This document shows, piece by piece, positions 1 to 5,093 of a stretch of DNA of 8,572 nucleotides (its first letter is position 1; every line of letters begins with the position of its first letter). Below the pieces are notes generated by a model. That model did not search any database, was not told the origin of the DNA, and saw only the letters and a list, made by a program, of their open reading frames with translations. Origin of the DNA: an uncultured Chloroflexota bacterium (GTDB taxonomy: Bacteria > Chloroflexota > Anaerolineae > Anaerolineales > Anaerolineaceae); assembly GCA_902795255.1 (NCBI GenBank), contig CADBKS010000123.1:1758-10329 (forward strand), in the 5' to 3' direction. A program made the translations under genes and the position numbers.

Positions 1-1
1 G

Positions 2-295
2 ATCCTGGGTGCCGCAGTGGTCTCGGTTTGGGACGGCTTCAGAAGCGGTTATACATTCCGGGAATTCTTCCTGCGCTTTGTAACGATCCTTACGATCTAT
101 AAAGCCTATGACATGATCTCCTTTGACTGGTTTATCCTTTGCAGGTTCCGCTTTTTCCAGTATTACTACCCTGAAGTATCTGAAGTATACAATGACAGAA
201 AGTATGGGTATAACCTGAAGAGCCAGCTGCTGAAACTGTTTATCATATTTCCCGCGGTATCCGCCCTTGCGGCATGGATCTGCACTTTATTCTGA
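2..295 (+). CDS. C-terminal part of an integral membrane protein, family unknown
   Basis: The reading frame is open from the first bases of the window to a TGA at 293-295, so the gene begins upstream; the 97 visible residues are its carboxy end. The sequence is aromatic and hydrophobic, with a segment rich in Phe, Tyr and Trp (FDWFILCRFRFFQYYYPE) and a final hydrophobic helix ending in SALAAWICTLF, so the protein is almost certainly membrane-embedded. Tyr- and Arg-rich loops such as YNDRKYGYNLK lie between the hydrophobic parts. The general pattern resembles small membrane proteins of Clostridia, but no named family or function can be assigned. A weak hairpin with a T run lies about 85 bases downstream. 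No link with the metal-transport genes further right is evident, since they have their own promoter. Confidence 0.75.
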   Translation: MLGAAVVSVWDGFRSGYTFREFFLRFVTILTIYKAYDMISFDWFILCRFRFFQYYYPEVSEVYNDRKYGYNLKSQLLKLFIIFPAVSALAAWICTLF

Positions 296-514
296 AAAGG
301 CTGACGATCATGAACTCCTACCCCGTTCGATCAAGTGCATTACCGGGCGGAGAAGGCGAAACGAAGGTCACGATTTGACCGGAAATTGCCGGCTGTTTTT
401 TATTATTTCGGGGGATCCGGAGCGTCACCGCAACCATGCCGGCAGGGCTGCGGCTGAAATAATTTCCCGAAGATTTCCGGAAAAAATGCCCCCCCCGGAG
501 TCGATCGGCTGCCC
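296..514. other. Stretch without a recognisable gene
   Basis: Between the first gene and the small membrane peptide no frame looks like a protein. A 22-codon frame (310-378, ATG after AAAGG) is too short to trust, and longer frames here have an Arg- and Pro-rich composition typical of non-coding translation. The stretch holds the weak hairpin near 379-401 and an eight-base C run at 489-496. It could be a decayed gene or a leader region. Confidence 0.4.
379..401 (+). terminator. Weak candidate terminator after the first gene
   Basis: A 4-bp CCGG/CCGG stem (379-382 with 389-392) is followed by CTG and a six-base T run at 396-401. A competing 5-bp stem, GGTCA (366-370) with TGACC (376-380), overlaps it. 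The stem is short, so only the position after the first gene and the T run support the call. Confidence 0.3.
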
Positions 515-661
515 ATGCCATTCAAACGTTTGCCGGGATGGCTCATCCCGGGCCTCCTCATTGCCGGATATATCGGGATTTTTGCTGCCGGTGGCATTGA
601 CGGAAAAATCACGGCTTCACCTTTTGGCAGTTTTTCCGCCTGTATTTATGAAATTTCGTGA
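515..661 (+). CDS. Possible small single-span membrane peptide (48 aa)
   Basis: An ATG at 515 opens a 48-codon frame ending in TGA at 659-661. After a short basic amino end (MPFKRLPGW) comes a continuous hydrophobic segment of about 20 residues (LIPGLLIAGYIGIFAAGGI), then a short polar tail, which gives the layout of a one-helix membrane peptide. The ribosome site is poor: GGAG at 497-500 lies about 14 bases before the ATG, so the real start may differ; the frame is open upstream to 458. The end overlaps the likely -35 region of the metal-transport promoter. I do not recognise a family. It could be a genuine small protein, a remnant of a longer gene interrupted upstream, or chance. Confidence 0.35.
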   Translation: MPFKRLPGWLIPGLLIAGYIGIFAAGGIDGKITASPFGSFSACIYEIS

Positions 662-665
662 GTGA

Positions 666-674
666 TGTTATAAT
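666..674 (+). promoter_or_regulatory. Extended -10 promoter of the DUF6110/ATPase unit
   Basis: TGTTATAAT at 666-674 is a perfect TATAAT box (669-674) preceded by the TGn of an extended -10 element. The -35 position (646-651, TTATGA) is a poor match, as is common when an extended -10 is present. The predicted transcript start is near 681, inside the inverted repeat, about 56 bases before the first start codon. Confidence 0.7.
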
Positions 675-712
675 AAGAATCAAGTTAGTTTAATTTAACT
701 AACTTGATTCTT
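675..712 (+). promoter_or_regulatory. 16-bp perfect inverted repeat, likely metal-responsive operator
   Basis: The arms 675-690 and 697-712 are perfect reverse complements around a six-base centre (TAATTT). The core, TTAGTTTAATTTAACTAA at 685-702, resembles the layout of DtxR/IdeR/MntR-type boxes (TTAG...CTAA). It begins directly after the -10 box and covers the predicted transcript start, where a bound repressor would block transcription. The downstream genes encode a metal-ATPase unit, which fits a metal-sensing regulator. The alternative is an AT-rich terminator or attenuator, as TTTT follows the right arm, but the position right behind a good promoter favours an operator. Confidence 0.65.
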
Positions 713-736
713 TTACAAAAGAGGCAGAAGATCATT

Positions 737-1021
737 ATGATTCACGGAAAAGTCGCAATGTTTTTAGGCGGCGCCCTGTTTGGCACTGCCGGTTTAAAGA
801 TCCTCGGAAGCAGAGACGCGAAGACAGTCTATACGCATGTCACCGCTGCCGTGCTGCGCTGCAAAGATCAGATCGTACGCGATGTTGAAACGATCCAGGA
901 AAACTGCTCGGATATTCTGGCTGACGCGAAGGCCATCAATGAGGCCAGGGCCGCTGAAGAAAAGGAAAAAGTAATCAAAGACGCACCGGAAGCAGAAGAT
1001 GAAATTCCAGATAATGCATGA
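737..1021 (+). CDS. DUF6110-like small membrane-anchored protein
   Basis: This is a 94-residue protein. The ATG at 737 was chosen over an upstream TTG at 704, because AAGAGG (719-724) lies 12 bases before it and the TTG falls inside the operator repeat. The amino end holds one membrane helix (VAMFLGGALFGTAGLKIL, about residues 6-23). It is followed by the segment TVYTHVTAAVLRCKDQ and a charged, probably helical tail rich in Glu, Lys and Ala (about residues 60-94). The pattern matches, from memory, the DUF6110 family, whose members commonly precede a metal-translocating P-type ATPase in Clostridia. The stop overlaps the start of the ATPase gene by 23 bases, so translation is likely coupled. 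Its role is unknown; being a partner or regulatory subunit of the ATPase is an inference from this pairing. Confidence 0.8.
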   Translation: MIHGKVAMFLGGALFGTAGLKILGSRDAKTVYTHVTAAVLRCKDQIVRDVETIQENCSDILADAKAINEARAAEEKEKVIKDAPEAEDEIPDNA

Positions 1022-3080
1022 AAGCAAAGGCAGGGTCCGCCTTCGTGCCATGCAGCACAGCATGAGCATTGAACAGGCTGACCTGCTGGAAACCTGGCTG
1101 CTTGCTCTTCCGGATGTAGATCAGGTGACCGTGCATGAGCGAATCTGCGGCGTCACCATTCATTTTCATGGCGAAAGGGAAACCCTTTACCGAAAGCTCG
1201 CCTCATTTTCCTACAAGTCCGCTGTCCTGTCTGTTCAGAGCGGATCGGGCAGTTCACGGGAAATGAACCGTCACTACAAAGAGAAGCTGATCTCTCAGGT
1301 CGTATCTCATTTCCTGCGCGTCGCTTTTCTTCCGGACCCGCTGCGTCTGGCAGTTACCGCGTATCAGGTCCTCCCGCGTGTCTGGAAAGCTGCCAAAACC
1401 CTGATCAGGGGAAAGCTCACGGTCGATGTCCTGGACGGTATCTCGCTGGGTGTTTCTATGCTTACGGGAGACTTTTCGACAGCCGGTTCCGTGGTTTTCC
1501 TGCTGGGGATCGGTGAGACGCTGGACGAATGGACGCATAAAAAATCCGTCGCCGATCTGGCGAAGAGCATGTCCCTGCAGATCGATCAGGTCTGGAAAAT
1601 CACGGAAGACGGTTCACAAAACCTCGCTCCGATCGATGAGATCAAACCGAATGACCTGATCGTTGTCCACACCGGACATGTGCTCCCGCTGGACGGGATC
1701 CTTGAAAAGGGCGAAGTCATGCTCAACCAGGCATCGCTCACGGGCGAATCAGTCCCCGCCGCGAAACGGCCGGGAGCTGCCGTCTATGCGGGCAGTGTCG
1801 TAGAGGAAGGCAACTGCATCATCCGTGTGACCGGTGGAGCCGGAGAAAACCGTTATGACCGAATCATCCGCATGATCGAAGAGTCGGAACGGCTGAATTC
1901 AGGAGCCGAAAACCGCGCTTATGACCTCGCGGACAGACTCGTCCCCTGGTGTCTGGGCGGAAGTCTGCTGACACTGGCGCTGACCGGAAACACCACCCGG
2001 GCCATTTCCATGCTGATGGTAGACTTTTCCTGCGCCCTGAAGCTGTCCATGCCGCTCAGTGTGCTCTCAGCCATGAAGGAAGCCGGCAATCATAAGATCA
2101 CGGTCAAAGGCGGAAAGTTCCTGGAAAAACTCAGCGAAGCGGACACCGTGATTTTTGACAAAACCGGGCCCCTGACGCACGCCTGTCCGACTGTTGCCTG
2201 TGTCGTTCCCTTCAATGGGAATGAAGAGGCGGAAATGCTTCGGACAGCGGCCTGTCTGGAAGAACACTTCCCGCATTCCGTGGCAAACGCGGTCGTCCGG
2301 GCTGCAAAAGAACGCGGTCTGGATCATGAAGAGATGCACAGCGAAGTGGAATACGTCGTTGCACACGTGATCGCGACCAGGATCGGCAGCGAACGCGTGA
2401 TCATCGGCAGCCGTCATTTCATATTCGATGATGAACATGTGCAGATTTCGCCGGAAGATCTGGAACGATTTGAAGCATTGGACGGACGTTACTCCTGGCT
2501 GTATATGGCTGTCGGCGGCATATTGTCCGCTGCAATCGGCATTCTTGATCCGCTGCGTCCGGAAGCCGGAGAGGCGGTCCGGCGCCTGCATGAGACGGGT
2601 TTCAGCAGGATCGTCATGCTGACAGGTGACAGCCGCAGTACCGCTTCGGCAATCGCGGCTCAGCTGGGTCTGGATGATTTCCGCGCTGAAGTTCTTCCGG
2701 AAGATAAGGCTGATTACATCGAAGAAGAACAGCGTCAGGGCCATACGGTCCTAATGGTGGGGGACGGGATCAATGACGCTCCGGCTCTGTCCCGTGCGGA
2801 TATCGGTATTGCCATCGGCAGCGGGGCTTCGATCGCGAGAGAGGTTTCGGATATTGTCATTGCCGCGGAGGATCTGAGGGAACTGGTTCTGACTCGGAAA
2901 CTTTCCGAAAAGCTCATGAAACGCATCGACCGGAACTACCGCTTCGTGATGGGTTTCAACGGAATGCTGATCCTTCTCGGAGCTTTCGGGATCCTGGTTC
3001 CGTCAGCCTCGGCTCTGCTGCATAACACCTCGACACTGCTGTTAAGTCTGGACTGCATGACGGATCTGAATCCGGAATAA
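999..3080 (+). CDS. P1B-like metal-translocating P-type ATPase with divergent motifs
   Basis: This 693-residue protein would use ATP to move a metal ion across the cytoplasmic membrane. Residues 1-70 form a small heavy-metal-associated-like domain without CxxC. A hydrophobic region follows (about 110-175), then the actuator domain with TGES (248-251). The ion-binding helix reads DFSCALKLSMP (342-352), so FSC replaces the usual CPC and the substrate cannot be read from it. The phosphorylation motif is D387-KTG, but the next residue is Pro391 where DKTGT is expected. The nucleotide domain shows FPHS (424-427) and AHVI (455-458) where GHGI is usual. LTGD (541-544) and GDGIND (588-593) are intact. 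Last membrane helices lie at about 650-685. The start at 999 overlaps the previous gene by 23 bases; an ATG at 1014 is an alternative. Mn or Fe transport is possible from the operator type but unproven. Confidence 0.88.
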   Translation: MKFQIMHESKGRVRLRAMQHSMSIEQADLLETWLLALPDVDQVTVHERICGVTIHFHGERETLYRKLASFSYKSAVLSVQSGSGSSREMNRHYKEKLISQVVSHFLRVAFLPDPLRLAVTAYQVLPRVWKAAKTLIRGKLTVDVLDGISLGVSMLTGDFSTAGSVVFLLGIGETLDEWTHKKSVADLAKSMSLQIDQVWKITEDGSQNLAPIDEIKPNDLIVVHTGHVLPLDGILEKGEVMLNQASLTGESVPAAKRPGAAVYAGSVVEEGNCIIRVTGGAGENRYDRIIRMIEESERLNSGAENRAYDLADRLVPWCLGGSLLTLALTGNTTRAISMLMVDFSCALKLSMPLSVLSAMKEAGNHKITVKGGKFLEKLSEADTVIFDKTGPLTHACPTVACVVPFNGNEEAEMLRTAACLEEHFPHSVANAVVRAAKERGLDHEEMHSEVEYVVAHVIATRIGSERVIIGSRHFIFDDEHVQISPEDLERFEALDGRYSWLYMAVGGILSAAIGILDPLRPEAGEAVRRLHETGFSRIVMLTGDSRSTASAIAAQLGLDDFRAEVLPEDKADYIEEEQRQGHTVLMVGDGINDAPALSRADIGIAIGSGASIAREVSDIVIAAEDLRELVLTRKLSEKLMKRIDRNYRFVMGFNGMLILLGAFGILVPSASALLHNTSTLLLSLDCMTDLNPE

Positions 3081-3093
3081 TAAAACAAAGATG

Positions 3094-3131
3094 CTGGATC
3101 TGCGGTCCCCATCTGAAAACCGCAGATTCAG
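3094..3131 (+). terminator. Hairpin terminator after the ATPase gene
   Basis: A 13-bp stem, CTGGATCTGCGGT (3094-3106) with ACCGCAGATTCAG (3119-3131), contains one G-U pair and has a 12-base loop. It lies 13 bases after the ATPase stop codon. The following sequence is AT-rich but has no long T run, so termination may be incomplete. Confidence 0.6.
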
Positions 3132-3175
3132 TATATTACTATACGAATTTTAATGAAAATATTTTTCGTTTTAAA

Positions 3176-3210
3176 CATAAAAAGGAGCCTGCCGGATTTT
3201 TCCAGCAGGC
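3176..3210 (-). terminator. Rho-independent terminator of the MORN gene unit
   Basis: Read on the minus strand, a 10-bp stem with one mismatch (GCCTGCTGGA with TCCGGCAGGC, plus positions 3187-3210, four-base loop) is followed by TCCTTTTTATGTTT. This is a typical terminator for genes coming from the right. It begins 5 bases after the stop codon of the small Cys-rich frame, rather than right after the MORN gene. Confidence 0.75.
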
Positions 3211-3214
3211 CCCG

Positions 3215-3340
3215 TCAGAATTTTGCAAATTTATTAAGACAACATTTACAAAAGGATGGACAACCCTTCGACCTGCGCGGGGAACCATCTGTAACAGTGG
3301 AATATCCTTTTTTATTGGATCGGCAGCCGGGATCGTTCAC
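3215..3340 (-). CDS. Possible 41-aa Cys-rich peptide overlapping the MORN gene stop
   Basis: A GTG at 3338-3340 overlaps the MORN gene's stop codon (GAGTGA) and opens a 41-codon frame to a TGA at 3215-3217. The product starts NDPGCRSNKKG and ends GCPSFCKCCLNKFAKF, with five Cys, four of them in the last 16 residues, and many Lys and Arg. The stop lies only 5 bases from the terminator stem, leaving the transcript tail fully used, which favours a real gene. There is no separate ribosome site, so it would depend on coupling to the upstream gene. The same frame is open further upstream into the MORN gene, so the peptide might also come from frameshifting or be chance. I recognise no family. Confidence 0.35.
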   Translation of the reverse strand: MNDPGCRSNKKGYSTVTDGSPRRSKGCPSFCKCCLNKFAKF

Positions 3341-4038
3341 TCCATCATAAGATACAAGCAATATGCAGTACTGTCCGCGCAGCCATTTTGAAATACAGTA
3401 TCTGTGATTTCGATGTTTTTCAGTTTCTCAATATCTTTCTTGTATCGGCTCCTAACTTCACGCTGTGCCTCTTCCGTGGCAAAAAATTTCCTGGCTGTAG
3501 CTTGCTGTTTTTCCGAAAAACACGACAGATAGGATTTTTCCACCATATCACGATATTCTTCAAAGGTATATATTTTACCTTCCTGCGAACTGTTCGGTTC
3601 AGGATGATCCGGATCCTTTTCGAATCTTACATCTGCCCACATGAGCAGCGGAACATCGGGACGGTTAGGCTGGAAGATAACGTAATTCACCGGTTCTGTG
3701 ACTTTGGGATATCCGAGCCCGCTGCGGCTGACACGGAATTTCCCTTCGAAAGTATAAGAACTGTCCCTCGTTTGGAAGAAACCGTATCGGGGATAATTGG
3801 GCCCGTAGCCTGTATTCAGCGAATAAACACCTTCAAAGCGCAGCGTTCCGTCCGGATAATATTCCCTTCCGCGGAGAAACCCCTTCACACCAAATAGCCC
3901 TTCCTGATAAATGTTTCCGTTCGAAAAAAAAGACACTCCTGCCCCGCACGGCTTATCATTCTTCGTAATGCCCTCATATACAAGGACACCCCCCTTTTTA
4001 TCATAAAGGCACTTCCATTCATTTGTATTTCTGTTCAT
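3337..4038 (-). CDS. MORN-repeat protein, function unknown
   Basis: This is a 233-residue protein without a signal peptide. The ATG at 4038 is preferred over a GTG at 4044 because AAGGA lies 8 bases before it. Residues about 20-70 carry MORN-like units of the Tyr-Glu-Gly / Gly-x-Gly type (VYEG, GAGVSFFSNGN, REYYPDGTLRFEGVY), and a further looser unit with FEGKF lies near 97. The second half is different: an acidic linker (FEKDPDHPEPNSSQEG) and a long charged helical region (about 160-215), ending in GCADSTAYCLYLMME. MORN proteins in bacteria act as binding scaffolds, and some serve as antitoxin or immunity proteins (YwqK-like). That role here is only a possibility. The terminator downstream and the 41-residue frame overlapping its stop suggest one transcript. 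Confidence 0.7.
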   Translation of the reverse strand: MNRNTNEWKCLYDKKGGVLVYEGITKNDKPCGAGVSFFSNGNIYQEGLFGVKGFLRGREYYPDGTLRFEGVYSLNTGYGPNYPRYGFFQTRDSSYTFEGKFRVSRSGLGYPKVTEPVNYVIFQPNRPDVPLLMWADVRFEKDPDHPEPNSSQEGKIYTFEEYRDMVEKSYLSCFSEKQQATARKFFATEEAQREVRSRYKKDIEKLKNIEITDTVFQNGCADSTAYCLYLMME

Positions 4039-4314
4039 AAACACTTTCCTTCTGCCGCACCTTGATAATTGAAACTACAATCAGGAATCAGATCTGTTGA
4101 TGTTTTAGTCTATAAGGGATTTTCCTTTGATATGCACATGGTAATCAGAAATGAAAAACCTGCTCCGTATGGGGTGGACTGTGCCCACTTTTTTCTGATG
4201 CGGTGCAAGAGCCACGCACCGTCGTCCCGGGAGCCCCTAATCGTTGTGTCAGGACCAACAGTTTTATTTGTATATCCACGGCTATTAATGAAACTTTCCC
4301 GTATTTAGCGGGAG
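4039..4314. other. Intergenic gap between two minus-strand accessory genes
   Basis: This gap holds the ribosome site of the MORN gene (AGAAGGAAA on the minus strand, 4044-4052) and a 6-bp hairpin CGGTGC/GCACCG (4201-4221). A short CCCG/CGGG hairpin lies just after the stop codon of the gene to its right. A minus-strand frame from about 4300 to a TAG at 4110-4112 stays open for roughly 60 codons but has no start codon near its beginning; it could be a remnant. No clear promoter was found. Confidence 0.4.
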
Positions 4315-4722
4315 TCACCTTTTCCCGTAAGGAAAGATCCGCGCCCTGGCAGGCCAGTCTTTTAAATCAATATTTTGTATCCTGATTTTCTCTTCATCCA
4401 AGGGCGTAAGTAAATTGAATGAATAATCATCAAGATCCAATGAAAAATCAGGAAGATCTTCACCTACCGGACCATAACCATTGAACAAATGGCCGTAAGC
4501 ATAATTAATGTTCCATACCGGCACAATTTCATGTGTTTTTGAGTTTATGAAAAACAAATAAAGGTCAGTCTTAAATTTATTGTATTCTGAAGGAAAACAA
4601 TCCGGTACTGCCCATAACTTATCAAAATGCACAAGAATTTTCTTCATCTCATCTTCACTTGCATGAAGAATAACGTCGTAATCTCCGATTCTTTTACTAT
4701 CGAATTCGCAGAAATAAAGCAT
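4315..4722 (-). CDS. Hypothetical acidic protein (135 aa)
   Basis: The ATG at 4722 is chosen because a strong ribosome site (AGGGGGAT on the minus strand, 4726-4733) sits a few bases before it; the longer frame upstream overlaps another gene and lacks such a site. The product begins MLYFCEFDSKRIGDYDVILH and is soluble, with no signal peptide or membrane helix. It has aromatic-rich central segments (VPVWNINYAYGHLFNGYG), an acidic stretch (DLPDFSLDLDDYSFN) and a basic end (ARARIFPYGKR). I do not recognise a family. Small acidic cytosolic proteins in clusters of unrelated genes are often immunity or antitoxin proteins, but nothing in the sequence proves that. The gene is visibly AT-richer than the operons on both sides, suggesting acquisition by transfer. 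It follows the 52-residue Cys-rich gene by 40 bases and probably shares its transcript. Confidence 0.65.
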   Translation of the reverse strand: MLYFCEFDSKRIGDYDVILHASEDEMKKILVHFDKLWAVPDCFPSEYNKFKTDLYLFFINSKTHEIVPVWNINYAYGHLFNGYGPVGEDLPDFSLDLDDYSFNLLTPLDEEKIRIQNIDLKDWPARARIFPYGKR

Positions 4723-4745
4723 TTTTATCCCCCTGTTTATTGAAA

Positions 4746-4764
4746 GACCGGAAATCAGCCGGTC
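4746..4764 (-). terminator. Weak hairpin between the Cys-rich gene and the 135-aa gene
   Basis: GACCGG (4746-4751) pairs with CCGGTC (4759-4764) around a 7-base loop and overlaps the stop codon of the Cys-rich gene. On the minus strand it is followed by TTTCAAT. It could be a leaky terminator or an RNA-stability element; the stem is short. Confidence 0.3.
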
Positions 4765-4921
4765 AGCAGCAGCCGTCATACAGATTTCTGCTGCGAACAG
4801 TTTCTTCGTGCCTCTGTACGTCCAGGTCACAGCATGCTGTCTTACAGCACTTACCCGCCTCAGACTTTTTTCCCGGATTCAAAGCTCTCAGCATGTTTTG
4901 CATTTTTCCCCAGCATTTCAT
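4763..4921 (-). CDS. Small Cys-rich protein (52 aa)
   Basis: An ATG at 4921 opens a 52-codon frame ending in TGA at 4763-4765. The product begins MKCWGKMQNMLRALNPGKK. It has a central cluster GKCCKTACCDLD (about residues 23-34), then a charged stretch VQRHEETVRSRNLYD, and ends in GCC. Seven Cys in 52 residues, four of them as CCxxxCC, suggest metal binding or disulfide formation. No leader peptide is visible, so metal binding in the cytosol is the more likely reading. The ribosome site is weak at ATG 4921; an ATG seven codons in has GGGGA close upstream and could be the start. A possible promoter lies in a tandem repeat at 4949-4966. The family is not known to me. A 6-bp hairpin (4746-4764) overlaps its stop, before the next gene. 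Confidence 0.6.
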   Translation of the reverse strand: MKCWGKMQNMLRALNPGKKSEAGKCCKTACCDLDVQRHEETVRSRNLYDGCC

Positions 4922-4948
4922 GCTGCAGATAATGATGTGTATTTTTTC

Positions 4949-4966
4949 AATATAACAAATATAACA
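4949..4966 (-). promoter_or_regulatory. Tandem 9-bp repeat forming a possible extended -10 promoter
   Basis: On the minus strand TGTTATATT is repeated exactly twice in a row (plus 4949-4966). Each copy reads as TGn plus TATATT, a 5/6 match to TATAAT with the extended element. It lies about 30 bases upstream of the Cys-rich gene, and no clear -35 box accompanies it. It falls just downstream of the strong terminator at 4985-5017, as expected for a new transcription unit. Confidence 0.4.
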
Positions 4967-4984
4967 GGTGATCAGTGTTTTTAT

Positions 4985-5017
4985 AAAAAAAAAGCAGGGC
5001 CGACTGAGCCCTGCTTT
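4985..5017 (-). terminator. Strong rho-independent terminator of the HEPN-CBS operon
   Basis: AAAGCAGGGC (4991-5000) pairs perfectly with GCCCTGCTTT (5008-5017) around a 7-base loop. On the minus strand the stem is followed by a run of nine T (plus 4985-4993, partly shared with the stem). This would end transcription of the two-gene unit to its right. Confidence 0.85.
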
Positions 5018-5062
5018 CCATAATATTTTGTAATTTATAGATAAATGCCGGCCGGATTTTGC

Positions 5063-5085
5063 ATCACCGGCACACGACCGGTGAT
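5063..5085. repeat. 8-bp inverted repeat between stop codon and terminator
   Basis: ATCACCGG (5063-5070) and CCGGTGAT (5078-5085) form a perfect stem with loop CACACGA, just after the stop codon of the minus-strand gene ending at 5094. On the plus strand CCGGGTTTTTAT follows, so it could also serve as a plus-direction terminator. The flanks repeat CCGG several times. Confidence 0.5.
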
Positions 5086-5093
5086 CCGGGTTT

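Noticed and set aside
310..378. A 22-codon frame with AAAGG upstream
   Set aside because: It is too short and has no recognisable features; a leader peptide role cannot be supported.
267..665. A 132-codon plus frame after the first gene
   Set aside because: It begins inside the first gene, has no ribosome site, and its Arg/Pro-rich content looks non-coding.
2271..2279. FPHS in the ATPase where the SEHP motif is expected
   Set aside because: I believe this subfamily often has HFPHS or HFPHP at this place, so I do not count it as a defect.
2067..2744. A 225-codon open frame antisense to the ATPase
   Set aside because: It lies wholly inside the ATPase gene, is rich in His, Phe and Arg with no domain sense, and is explained by the codon pattern of the sense strand.
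3388..3897. A 169-codon plus-strand frame across the MORN gene
   Set aside because: The sense minus frame shows MORN repeats and a ribosome site; the plus frame shows neither.
4110..4300. A start-less minus-strand open frame in the gap between two accessory genes
   Set aside because: There is no start codon near its beginning and no recognisable family; at most it is a remnant.
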